From Apostichopus japonicus (taxonomy: Eukaryota; Echinodermata; Holothuroidea; Aspidochirotida; Stichopodidae): a stretch of DNA of 64,000 bases. The DNA lies in assembly GCF_037975245.1 (NCBI RefSeq), contig NC_092577.1, forward strand, positions 8,281,013 to 8,345,012, given 5' to 3'. The position numbers were made by a program, and so were the translations under genes. Shown piece after piece: positions 49,490 through 60,460 of this stretch (positions are counted from its first letter, which is position 1; each line of letters opens with the position of its first letter). The notes under the pieces are model-generated. The model was not told the DNA's origin, did not search any database, and saw only the letters and a program-made list of their open reading frames with translations.

Positions 49490-50110
49490 GAAAATCACGT
49501 TGATCGCCAGTGATGACTAATTATGATGTTAACGTGGCACTTGTGTTATTTACATGTACAGAAAATATGCCTTTAACAGTAGGGTGGTGGTTTGAGCTGT
49601 CACATGTTAAAAATATCTGGCATATGGAGGATGTGCAAACATGTCCCTGGTTAGAATTGGGAAAACTACTATGGTGTTTCCAGCATTGGATGCCTTCCCG
49701 TTGTGTCCACAGTTGCCATGTGTTAACTCACACTATACCCTGTCCACGATTGGATAGTCCGTTATTCCCATGATGTCCACAGTTGAATTGTGGAATATCA
49801 CATATTGGTATTTGATCATAAATAATGACTATTCCTAATGTTTGTGTTCGGAAATTATAGGGTGGTGGTTTGAGCTGTCATGTGTTGCAAGTACCTGGCA
49901 TATACAGATGCTATGCACACATGTCCCCAGTTAGAGTTGGGAAAACTCTACGCTAATGTGTCCACAATCGGATAGAATTACCTTCGCATCCACAGTTGGT
50001 ATGTGGAAAGTACACGCATTATTGTGTGTCCACGATTGGATAATATATTTTCATTATGTCCACAGTTGCATGTGGAAAATCACATAATGATAATTGATTG
50101 TAAATGATGA
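49490..50110. repeat. Two-copy tandem repeat, 280-bp period, GTCCACA boxes
   Basis: The landmark AGGGTGGTGGTTTGAGCTGT occurs near 49579 and 49859. Each unit contains several TGTCCACAGTTG or TGTCCACGATTGGAT segments facing TGTGGAAAATCACAT-type segments, so short GTCCACA/TGTGGA inverted pairs recur (for example near 49770, 50000 and 50070). No coding sequence is convincing. Confidence 0.75.
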
Positions 50111-50249
50111 CAAAAATAAACAAATCAGGTATTTACATAATGTTTTATTAACAATCAAGGAAGTACGCTTGTAACCTGTAAACAATAACTTGATATGAAG
50201 ACGTCCACACTTGCATAGTATCAACATATGGTCCCCGATTGAGGGCATT

Positions 50250-51807
50250 TACATGTATGTGTGTGTATGTGGGTGTGCATGAATATGTATGTGTATGTAC
50301 ATTTTTGCGTGTGTGTATGCGTGAGTTTTGTATTCACTGGAGGTATGTTTCTTAGGATATGAATACCGGTATAAGAAGAGAAGAAGAAGTACTTATTTCA
50401 GATTCAATTTTCGCATTATGTAGATCATTCCTTTGTATCATTCAGATGACATACCTATGTTGTTGTCGGAACTAATGCATTAATCGATGTACCACATACA
50501 TGTATAATAATCGTAAATAAATGACATTAAATAAAAATAAAAATAAAAGGACCCAAAGACCGATATTTCAATGGTGAACTGAAGAAATTGACTCTGTTAT
50601 CAAGTCCTTCAATGCGCGCACGTTACTGCTGTGGTCACATGAGCGTATGTACGATGGTTAATCTAACAGCAACGTATATGTAATTAAATGTAAGGTGAAC
50701 CTGTTAAATGGGTACGTGTACATATAGTTTCACTATACCTAACTGAAATATTAATATGATTACCAATGTAAGATAGCGTACATAACTGAAGTATTTATAT
50801 GAATACCAATGTAAGATAAGCATACATTACTATATTGCGTCTAAGCAAGAGAAAGATTGGCAGCGTGCTATAATCCGGGTATCTAGGACGGATATAGATC
50901 CTGGTCCGACTCGGAGTGTTCTGAGACAACCATGTCACCAGCAGGTCTGGAATTACACCCTAACGTTTTCCTAAGTGTGTTATGAATACAAAACGCACTA
51001 TTCTCAATCCATCTTTATGTTTGGTCCCTTCCATTATATTTCGTGTCCCTTCATATTTTCCAGGGCACACCAGGGACCTTGAGATGCATGAACTCATGCC
51101 CTACTTATCCACCTCGCCCTTATCGTGAGGCCTGTCCGATCTGTGGCTATTAATATGCATGGGCAATAAGATATATAAGAAGCCACAATCTCGTTCCTAA
51201 ACGTGGCTTTTCCGTCTAATGCCATAGCTACATATTGCATGATATGCATGCGAAAACAAATAGACACAGACCTTTTGAAAGTTCTATAATCACTATTATT
51301 AATAATATCACTTATCGATATGGCTTGCCGTATATGATGATAACCTACTTTATTCCGGATGAATATGTATATAGGTCGATACGTGAGATGTTATCTATCA
51401 TCTCTAGCGATTACGGCTAGCTTTTAATTAACAGCTCAATTCCGTTTCGAAGGAGATAATAAAGATAGATGATAATAAAGATGGCGATGGCGATAGTTCG
51501 CCTGACCCACAACCTCCACCCCCACCACAGGATCCCTTCCTCCTTCATCAAATTGATTACACTTACAATTTAAATTTAGGACCTACTTTGCGATGTACCG
51601 TCTGTAGCGCACCCAGTACGGCAATATACGTAATGATATACCGCAATATAGGCTATGCTCATTCGTGATGTTCCCAAACTGGAAGTTTGATCAGAAGCTA
51701 GCGTGAATGTCATCTTTGTAGAATGCATGCATCTAACGCTACGCAATATTTCTGTAACTAATAAATCATTATCTTTGTCAGCAACAGTGTAGAATACGAA
51801 CCAAAGT
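50250..51807. other. No recognisable gene
   Basis: A degenerate GT-rich tract (50258-50330) is followed by AT-rich DNA. A 61-codon frame at 51235-51420 reads plausibly in part but lacks splice or domain support. Confidence 0.35.
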
Positions 51808-51813
51808 GATAAG

Positions 51814-54233
51814 TACGGAGAGCCAAACGTTCCATAAATGTCGAAAAAGAAAGTGAAGTGTCCAAGTTAATATATATATGTCCAAATCGATATCAACATG
51901 TTACAATTCGATATCAGCATGTTACAATTCCATATGAACATGTCGAAACAAAATACAATATGCCATTGCGTCTATCAACATGTCAAATTCAACATCAGCA
52001 TGTCGAAAACTTGTAACAGCATGCCATTACTACATTGGTCATGTCAACATGCTATATTTACGTCGTGCTATAATTTTGGCACTTCGGCGCGCGCCAACGT
52101 TTCGTATATGTCGAGATTTATTTCAGTATGTCCAAAACTTGTGTCAGCATGGTGAGCGAAGAGTAGTGAAGTATTGCCATGACAACGTTGCACATGGTTC
52201 GTGTCGTTCACACGGTACTATGGTTGAATATACTGTAGCGGAAAGCTACGACTTTTCCTTAGTGAGATACGTTTCGTTCCCTCAGGGGTTACATCTGTTG
52301 CGCTCCGCGGAGGTAACGAGAGATGTTTATCCGGAACAGGAACAGGAACTGATTACGTAATTTTGCTATATCGATGTATTCCCGTGACTGGCATAAGCAG
52401 GCACGGCGGTGGGTGTGTGAGTCGATCCCATTGGTCGCAACTCATCGTAGTTATATACAGGTAGTCCATGATTGGTCTAAGCCTTTTTTTTACAGTTTAT
52501 GTACGGACGTGTGTATACGGGGGTTATTTCCGGGGTATTTTAATGAAGGGTTCTTTCGTAAATGAGTGAGTCAGAGAGTCGGAGAGTCGGTCGAGTGCAA
52601 GACGAGGAACTTTCCTTCCGGCGGCTCGTGGTAAAGCCTTTGATATTTGCCTAAGTCCAAACAAATGTGTTTAGGCATTTTAGAGTGCCCGACATCTGCG
52701 CTGCCCGAGTCCAGCGGATTGCCCGACACCTGCGCTGCCCGAGTCCAGCGGATTGCCCGACACCTGCGCTGCCCGAGTCCAGCGGATTGCCCGACACCTG
52801 CCCTGCCCGAGTCCAGCGGATTGCCCGACACCTGCCCTGCCCGAGTCAAGCGGAATGCCCGAAGCCTGTGCTGCCCGACACCGGTGGATTGCCGACGTTT
52901 AGACTGCCCGACCCTTGCGCAGCCCCAGTGTTATGCCTGCGTATCCTTGGGTTGTGCCCGACCCCAGTACGTTATATTGGGCAAATGTTAATATTGTGTA
53001 TTATACGCTGTAGATGTAGAACGAGATGAGAAATTATACTTTTATTAAACATACAACTCTGGTGTCTGCCTCCTGATATAGAGTTAATCTGTTCCCGTCC
53101 CCCATCTACCTCCCCTACCCTCTTCCAGTTGGTTTCGAGACAGGTTTTACACTACCAGACGTTGGCGGCGTTACAATACGTTTTAAACTGCTGCAGTAGG
53201 TGGAAAATATACCATTGAGAATATCTTCAAGCCCTTATTCGTATTAGTCGCGCCAAAGCTTTGTCCAAACAAAGCAGTTCATTTAATATAATCATTCATA
53301 ATGAATGTTTTGCAAGAAACTTTTTCTTCCATACCGCGTTTGGTTGGAGAAATAAACCAATGCGTCAGAGAAAACCAGCTTTCGATAGCACCACGCCTCC
53401 GAACTCGTCTAGAGGCAACGTTAGAAATAAGAGTATGTATACCCTAACTTTAGCCTTAGTCTAGGCATTGCCTAACTTAGCATAGGCTAAATACAAGTAG
53501 AACTTAGTTGAAGTAAATCCCAAAGACAGAGCACGGACTGGATCAAAGGGAGAAAGGGGCCTAGTGAAATTTCCCCAAGAATATTCTTACAAACTTTCAA
53601 TTTATTACCATGTTACTGTTAGTGTCCGCGTCCAATGACTCACGAATGGATCAACAAGGCATGTGGCGGCGTGTTTATCGGCAAAATTACGTAATCAGTT
53701 CCTGTTCCTGTTCCGGATAAACATCTCTCGTTACCTCCGCGGAGCGCAACAGATGTAACCCCTGAGGGAACGAAACGTATCTCACTAAGGAAAAGTCGTA
53801 GCTTTCCGCTACAGTATATTCAACCATAGTACCGTGTGAACGACACGAACCATGTGCAACGTTGTCATGGCAATACTTCACTACTCTTCGCTCACCATGC
53901 TGACACAAGTTTTGGACATACTGAAATAAATCTCGACATATACGAAACGTTGGCGCGCGCCGAAGTGCCAAAATTATAGCACGACGTAAATATAGCATGT
54001 TGACATGACCAATGTAGTAATGGCATGCTGTTACAAGTTTTCGACATGCTGATGTTGAATTTGACATGTTGATAGACGCAATGGCATATTGTATTTTGTT
54101 TCGACATGTTCATATGGAATTGTAACATGCTGATATCGAATTGTAACATGTTGATATCGATTTGGACATATATATATTAACTTGGACACTTCACTTTCTT
54201 TTTCGACATTTATGGAACGTTTGGCTCTCCGTA
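51814..54233. mobile_element. Foldback DNA transposon B (2.42 kb, 553-bp inverted repeats)
   Basis: The left arm is 51814-52366 and the right arm 53681-54233, both 553 bases. Frames of 126 and 85 codons recur identically in each, so the arms are at least nearly identical. The ends read TACGGAGAGCCAAACG and the subterminal region has about 20-bp repeats of the AACATGTCGAAA kind, as in element A (34680-36541). Perfect 6-bp duplications GATAAG flank it (51808-51813 and 54234-54239). The 1.3-kb centre holds a 34-bp GC-rich minisatellite and no transposase. The duplicated arm frames are not supported as genes. Confidence 0.9.
52687..52900. repeat. 34-bp GC-rich minisatellite
   Basis: About six units of GCCCGACACCTGCGCTGCCC plus GAGTCCAGCGGATT, decaying toward the right. 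It is inside the centre of foldback element B. The two overlapping plus-strand frames of 114 and 120 codons are products of this repeat (34 is not a multiple of 3, so each frame cycles through different peptides). Confidence 0.92.
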
Positions 54234-54305
54234 GATAAGGTCACAACTCGGTATTCCCTGAGAGATCAGTCTTAGTTATGTTATGTTTTTTTTCCTCACA
54301 TGCAG

Positions 54306-54350
54306 CAAACTTCCTGTATGATGAGAAACGCTAAGAAGCAAATATTGGCG
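54306..54350 (+). pseudogene. Duplicated 45-bp exon with a premature stop
   Basis: After TTTTTTTTCCTCACATGCAG the 45 bases match the exon at 54477-54521, ending at the same GCG|GTAAC donor. In the shared phase it reads NFLYDEKR and then TAA, where the downstream copy has AAA (KRKEADI). It looks like an inactive duplicate 171 bp upstream of the intact copy. Confidence 0.5.
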
Positions 54351-54476
54351 GTAACAATAATATTATAGTGTCATGTAAATGTATAACACATGTAAATATT
54401 TAACGTTTATCTCACTGGGATACTAGGCTGAGGGACCATTCTTAGTCATGTTATGTTTTTTGTTCCTCACATGCAG

Positions 54477-54521
54477 CAAACTTCCTGTACGACGAGAAAC
54501 GCAAAGAAGCAGATATTGGCG
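54477..54521 (+). CDS. Candidate short exon (FLYDE type)
   Basis: The acceptor TTTTTTGTTCCTCACATGCAG is followed by NFLYDEKRKEADIG, with two leading and one trailing base of split codons, then GTAACT. The trailing G joins in frame to the exon at 54605. It is the intact version of the copy at 54306. A third, diverged relative opens the exon at 55626 (AFLYDED). Domain not recognised. The gene's upstream exons would lie left of foldback element B, which would then be an intronic insertion. Confidence 0.5.
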
Positions 54522-54604
54522 GTAACTATAATATTCTAGTGTCTTGTATATGTATAACACATAAAGTAATGTTACCTAATACATAACAATTTCTCCAAAT
54601 ACAG

Positions 54605-54771
54605 TGGTAATATCGGTAGTCGTGAGCAGTGGTTCTGATGTGTATGTTGGGTGGGACTTTATGGCTAATGATCACGTTTATAACCTGTCAGCCGACCAAT
54701 GGCAGCTACTTTACGAGACTCCGCACGCAATTATCCAAAATCTGATAGGAAATGACCTTGTTCGCGAGTAA
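54605..54771 (+). CDS. Candidate 3'-terminal exon
   Basis: After CTCCAAATACAG the frame set by the preceding exon gives VVISVVVSSGSDVYVGWDFM, ANDHVYNLSADQWQLLYETP and HAIIQNLIGNDLVRE, then TAA. The composition is clearly protein-like. AATAAA follows 10 bases after the stop (54781-54786). Phase agreement with 54477-54521 supports a real spliced gene. No family is recognised. It has no suitable start codon, so ATG-based searches miss it. Confidence 0.6.
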
Positions 54772-54780
54772 TATATTTGA

Positions 54781-54786
54781 AATAAA
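54781..54786 (+). promoter_or_regulatory. Poly(A) signal
   Basis: Canonical AATAAA immediately after the stop of the terminal exon at 54605-54771. Another lies about 30 bases on (AAAATAAATAAG). Confidence 0.55.
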
Positions 54787-55625
54787 TGTGTTTCCTTTGT
54801 TCATTAAAATAAATAAGTCAATTATGCATGGCTGGTGCTGTCTTTAGGCAAACATGGTTGCAGTACTAACCTTTGAAAAACATACTAGGAGGAATACATA
54901 GGCTAATAGTTAATTTGCACGGTCGAAAATAGACACCCATGTAAAATTTTAGTTCAAAGGAAACTTTCGATGAGTAACAAGGGGACCAGTGGTAGGGCAT
55001 GTACAAGATCCATATGTCTACATACGGCTCTGGCATGTAAATGGTGAATAGTGTGAGGCACGTAGTTTTAGGCATATGAACTTTTATCGAAGCGTAATAC
55101 ATTCGTTTTTGGAGAAATAATGATCTTGCTGTCTTCAATATACTTAATCGTATTATCACTACAGCCCCAACAAAGTGTTAATTACTGGTTAGTTGACTTC
55201 ACTGGTGTTCAAAAAATCAGATTTAGGCTTGTTAAAACGATGGAATTTGAACTCGGTGTTATGATTAGGTTTAACGGATTGTATTTTGGCCAATGTATGG
55301 TATGGTTTCGCCCGATCAGAGATACAGCATTCATAACGGGCGCCAATATTTCCAAACGGTTGTAATTCAGGGGATTCCCCGGTGCTCAATGTCCACTCCT
55401 TTTTTTGCCTTCTTTTTCTTTTGCTCTTCATTGTTTCTACAAAACATTTGTTCTTTGAAAATCTAGGTCGATTTTTTTTGGGGGGGGGAAGGGGGGAGGG
55501 GTGCAAGAAGTTGGTTTTGCCTATGGTGTAAAATACCACACCCAGTTATATCCTTCAGGTATATCTCACAATGATGATAAGTTGACCATTCTTAGTTATG
55601 GTATTTATTTTGTCGTCACATGCAG

Positions 55626-55747
55626 CCGCGTTCCTGTACGATGAAGACTTTGCCGAGCGGCCATTCCTGGAACAAATGAGACCGCGATACCTTGTCAAGT
55701 GGGAGGAGCTTAGTGACATAACTGACCAAGGTCTAAATTTAGATCAG
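55626..55747 (+). CDS. Candidate exon related to the FLYDE exons
   Basis: TTTTGTCGTCACATGCAG, nearly the same acceptor as at 54306 and 54477, is followed (two-base split codon) by AFLYDEDFAERPFLEQMRPR and YLVKWEELSDITDQGLNLDQ, ending at GTACAC. The intron upstream also matches the other two copies (CCATTCTTAGTTATG), so exon and flank were duplicated together and this copy gained a longer 3' part. The product is rich in acidic residues. It probably belongs to a neighbouring or alternative transcript of the same locus. Confidence 0.55.
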
Positions 55748-56825
55748 GTACACAGACATAGTTACATATAAGCAAAATAAGAAGCCCGTGTATTCGATTG
55801 TTTGTTTATTCTAACCGTTTTACATTGTGAAGAATCTTTCATTGTTTTAATTTCTAATTTTCAAGTTTGCAGGTTTAAATTATCTAATCTCAAACTTGAA
55901 TAAAATGGTTCTCGAAACAAAATAGTCGAAATTGTTAATGTCCGATCTGGGCCAATGGAGCATCTACTTTTCATTTTAGGCGTATAAAGTACCCCAGACA
56001 CCACTGTTTTTTTTTTCATTTTTTTTCATCTCACTTTAAGTTCGATTGCTTCCTACGCCACTGAAATGGTTTGAGAGTAAACCAAGTTATTTGCTTTTTG
56101 TGCTCATGCAGGCTCAATCTTGGGTTATAGTCATTTCTTAAAAGATCAATTTAAGCACCAACTTAATTTGGAAATGATGTAAAAATTTTCAAGGAATATT
56201 TGCTCTCAGTATATGTTGTATTTGTAAAGCACATTGAACATTTCGACAAACGACCTACTAAACGACTAAGGTTCATCGATCAAAGTGACTGGATTATGTA
56301 GTTTAATACACAAACCATTAGGAGACCATATACATTTCCGGCCTCATACGATATATTTTACGAATTAGCGGACTGACGAAAATGTGTTTTGGACTATTTT
56401 AACATATCAGGACTCAACCTTCTGCCCGAAGACATTCCTTAAATACATACGGTATTCAATTAATATCCCAAACAGAATGAAGGCTGGGAAGTCAACGAAA
56501 TGTTTGATACTAACGAGATTAACTTTGGTTACAAATCAACCTTTGACAAGACTATGCCCGAGTACACGTGAGTTAAATTGAGAACTAAAGCTAGAACGTG
56601 AATATAATCAGTTCAGTCTGTGGTAAAAAGAAACATTACTGTACATTGTACTTATTTAATTATATCCAATTTTGAATGAATCACTTAACACTTTATCAAA
56701 TTCCTTCACAATTCCGTTGAACGATTCTATTATGAAATGTAGGAAATGATTGCCAATGAGTATGCGCGTTCTTGTCTTCCTTATTTATAGCAAGTACATT
56801 ACTGTATATTGCTCATCTTCATTAG

Positions 56826-57003
56826 GACCATACTGGAGAGGGAAGATACAACAGAGTACAAAATAAGATGGGAGAGGGCCTGTCGTCTTGCGGATGAGAT
56901 CGAAGCGAAAAAGAGAGCCGACCAAGCTTTCCAGGCCAGTCAACCAAAACAGCGAAAAAGGAAGCCTCGTCGTTCAATCAAACGGGAAGAATGCCCTTAT
57001 TAA
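56826..57003 (+). CDS. Candidate 3'-terminal exon with basic tail
   Basis: After GCTCATCTTCATTAG the frame gives TILEREDTTEYKIRWERACR, LADEIEAKKRADQAFQASQP and a strongly basic end (KQRKRKPRRSIKREECPY), then TAA at 57001. The middle is helical and charged; the basic tail could be a nuclear localisation signal or nucleic-acid contact. AATAAA follows at 57013-57018. Its phase (one leading base) does not join directly to the exon ending at 55747, so at least one more exon would be needed between them. Family not recognised. Confidence 0.5.
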
Positions 57004-57012
57004 TGCAATTAA

Positions 57013-57018
57013 AATAAA
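57013..57018 (+). promoter_or_regulatory. Candidate poly(A) signal
   Basis: AATAAA about 10 bases after the stop of the exon at 56826-57003, the same spacing as at 54781. Confidence 0.45.
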
Positions 57019-57372
57019 AATACCCGCCAAAAGACTATTTACAGAATGCAAACATTTTCCAAAAATTGTCACTTTGATCAATGTATACATATATGTATTG
57101 TTTATTGAATGTTCAACTAAAAGTAAATCTTATCATGGATGTAATTTCTCTTTGTGACGTGCATTCCTGAGTTTTAAATGAAAATACTCGAAAAATGCGG
57201 CAGCTTTGATTGGGTTGGATGGCTACATTACCACTATAACCTACAGCAGCTGTAACTGACTTTCATGGTGTTTCTGTTGAATATCTTGTGTAGCTTCTAT
57301 GTCTTCGGGAAGTGTATGTTAATGATAAGCAAACGCATAGTAGCCACTCACACAACGTAAGAAAAGGAAGCT

Positions 57373-57624
57373 TGCAACTGCCGACAATAGGACACTTGCC
57401 CACTAAATGGAAACTGCCAGGCATCAAACATCATATACAATGCCGGAGCGAAAACCACCGACAACTGCAAGACTTACATAGGTCTAACGGTAGCCCCTTT
57501 CGAGCTTAGATATGGCAACCACAAGATGTCAGTCAACCACCCAAAACACCAAAACGCAACGGAACTCCCGAAGCCCATCTGGCAGCTGGAGCAGAACAAC
57601 AAGCCATTCACCATCAATTGGTGA
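57373..57624 (+). pseudogene. GIY-YIG endonuclease fragment, Penelope-like retroelement
   Basis: The frame reads CNCRQ, a stop, DTCPLNGNCQASNIIYNAG, then KTYIGLTVAPFELRYGNHKM and ends TELPKPIWQLEQNNKPFTINW before TGA. The Y-I-G, the Arg and the His in Y-I-G-L-T-x3-F-x2-R-Y-x-N-H fit the GIY-YIG nuclease core. The C-x-C-R-x5-C-P-L-x-G-x-C stretch before it is typical of the retroelement-encoded version. Such domains end Penelope-like reverse-transcriptase proteins. No reverse transcriptase is visible upstream and a stop interrupts the frame, so this is a 5'-truncated dead copy. Confidence 0.75.
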
Positions 57625-58740
57625 ATCATTATAGTCAAATGTTCTCGAACAAAACTAACTATACTCCTCATCGTACAAATGGAGAAAAGCTTTCGTTTTT
57701 TGAACTTTGATGTGTGTTCTGTTTTATTTGTATCTTAATTTAATGATTATGATCAGTAGTTAAACACTTTACTATTATTACACTTTATGATAACTACATC
57801 TTATTATTACCGATTATTATCACTATTCAAATACTCAAACACTCAAAAAGTTTATTGATGAAGAATCATAACCCCATCATTGAACTTTTCATCAATCTGC
57901 CAAACTATCTCTTGCTTGGGATGCTGTTAACGAGACGATATATCTCTTTTACCGCAGACCACAAAACAGGTTTACAAACAAAAACTCTATCATAGGTCAT
58001 TTGAATGCAAGAGGGGAATAATCTTTTATCCTCATCATTTCTTGAAGGGTTGTTGTTCGAAACAATTTTACCGGGTTATGTTTACAAAATAAGCTAGGTT
58101 GATTGTACATTGAAATATCGAAACTGTAACATATTGCCCTTTCGTACTGGTCGAATTAACCTCCAAATCAAGATAACAAATATACAAATTCATCTGGTTA
58201 CAGTTTGAGGGAATATGACGTTGAAGATGACCTCAACCATCTCAATTGTTACATCACATATTCATGGGTGCTTGAATTTACATGGAACGCCAAACAATCC
58301 GGAGTGCTCATGAAAGTATGTATATAGGGCCACACAATACAAATGGTGTGCATCATCAAATCAAGGATCTATACTTTCATGAAACAATTACCGAGGATAA
58401 AACTTAGGAAATAATCGCAGGAGCCTGCTCCACGTAATCATATTGAAGACACTTGGCTACAGATACATTGACGTTTGTGTATAGACTTATAGACTGAACA
58501 GAACCTTTAAGGATAACTCCAAGCTTGGTAAAAAAAGATTTTGGTTGTCGTTACAAATATTTTAGATTACATCTTAAAGTTAGTACATGTGCTAACACTA
58601 ACGTTGTAGTAGAATAGTGTAAGCAGACGAAGAAAGGAAACGGATCACAGAATCTTTGATTTATTATTTTATTGTGTTTATTTTAATCAATATCGCGATT
58701 TTACGGCGGTTCTGAAGGGACAAACAAGTTATAGACATAC
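57625..58740. other. No recognisable feature
   Basis: AT-rich DNA between the GIY-YIG fragment and the tandem duplication. Confidence 0.4.
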
Positions 58741-60460
58741 TGCTTTAGTATATAACACGACATTTATACAATTAGATATTCTTTGTCAAGGAGTCATGTG
58801 AGCGTAAGTCCAAATTAACGTAGTTTTGACATTCCTTTATTCAAGATTTTACAGGTAAGCGTAACTTATCAACTCGACAAAGTCATATGTTTGATGTGTT
58901 GTCAAGTTTATTGCAAAGCAACAACTCTAAAACTTCCTGAAAGTCTGAAACCCGAAAACCATATACAATATTTATTCTGATGTCGTGCTGTACTGACACA
59001 GTAGGTCTACATCTTGTCCTTTCAAACCACCATATAATTCATACAATAAAAAATTAGAGTAAAAATTGTCAAATCAAACTTATATCTGATGTTTTTTGTA
59101 GTCACAAGTTACATATGAAATTGGTACAATTAAGATACAAAATGGATACCAGACTGCAACAAACTAAATATGGATTTTTTTTTTTGTGGACAAAACGAGG
59201 ACATATTGTAATGTATGACAGGTACAATGTAAGGTGCTTTGAAACGAAAACAACGAAACATAATGTAAGGTCAGTGTAAATACTCTCAAGTAGGATGACG
59301 GAACGATTAGCAAATATTGACATTTACAAGTCAATCACGTGTAACAGCTAATCAAATACGAACTGTTTGGCTAACCAACTATATTCTTTCACATTACCTA
59401 TGTTCATTATACAAACAGATCTTTCATCACCTTTTCTTAATCATATGAATGTTAAAACCGGTAAAAGAAAGCACAAAAAAATGACAAAAGAACCAAAAGG
59501 AAATGAAGAAAGAACAACAGAAAGATCGCAAATTACGGAAACATTTATAAACAATGTGTTATATCGGATATAATATATAAAAATTAAAACAACTATTCAT
59601 GAAAGGCGATTTAGAGTTAATTTTAAATGTTCCTTTCTTAGAATTTTTCTAGTAGAAGATTACCCCAAAAATGGTTAAAATAATATGTGCACAACGAGAG
59701 GGATAACATGAAAGGACCTGTTTGTTTGCTTGCAAGAGTCTTAAAGCTTGGGCATGTTAAGCCAAACATAAGAAACTGCAAAGACATAGTTCCAACAAAA
59801 TAACAATATCTTCATGAAATTCTTACATTGTTTAAAATATTCTGAAATAATTTGTAACTAGAAAAACTATGATCAAATGTTTCGAGTGAATTGTTGAACA
59901 ACTATTTGTCTCAGCCATGAGTAAACTACAATACCTACCAAATATAGAAGTACGATCATTGATTTCAAGCTTCAGTACACAAAATATTCAGATTGTCATT
60001 ATCTTGTTCGAATTATTATTAAATGACGTAACAGACTCGTCACTGGATTGTCTTTAATCGGCTGTAATGGAACTTGAGGGAAGATACATAACTACAGTAT
60101 ACATGAATATAACAGTCTAGCTCGCGTAGTGATAAAATAAAGGAGAGTACAATAGAAAGTCAATCATTATCTTTAAATTAACTGATTAAATACAAAACAT
60201 TAATGTTATGTAATGATCATTATATTACGTAATATACACGTCATCGTAAACCATACCACATATTATGTTTACAGTAGGCTATAAAATCCATAGATTAAAG
60301 AATGAACAATGAAAATAAACTAAGGCAAGGGCTAAAAGAAAGCGCAAAGCATCCCCACCCCAGCAAAAACAAACAAAAACAATTAAAAATTAAAACTGGT
60401 AGCTGTTAGTAAATGTAAATGATGTATAAACTGTCATTACTTATAACAACAAACTGTTAC
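58741..60460. repeat. 1.72-kb tandem duplication, unit 1
   Basis: The unit starts TGCTTTAGTATATAACACGA and is followed directly by a second copy starting with the same 20 bases at 60461. Landmarks recur in order (GTTTGATGTGTTGTCAAG, CTGTACTGACACAGTAGG, GAATTATTATTRAATGACG, TAATGATCATTATATTACG). No coding sequence is convincing; short Lys-rich frames (59367, 61073) are not conserved as protein. Confidence 0.92.

Noticed and set aside
51980-52360. 126-codon frame duplicated at 53687-54067 as a possible gene pair
   Set aside because: The identity is explained by the 553-bp inverted repeats of a transposon. The frame overlaps the subterminal repeat array and has no domain.
52647-53029. Frames of 114 and 120 codons rich in Pro, Cys and Ala
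   Set aside because: They run through the 34-bp GC-rich minisatellite and shift peptide register from unit to unit, so they are not protein-like.
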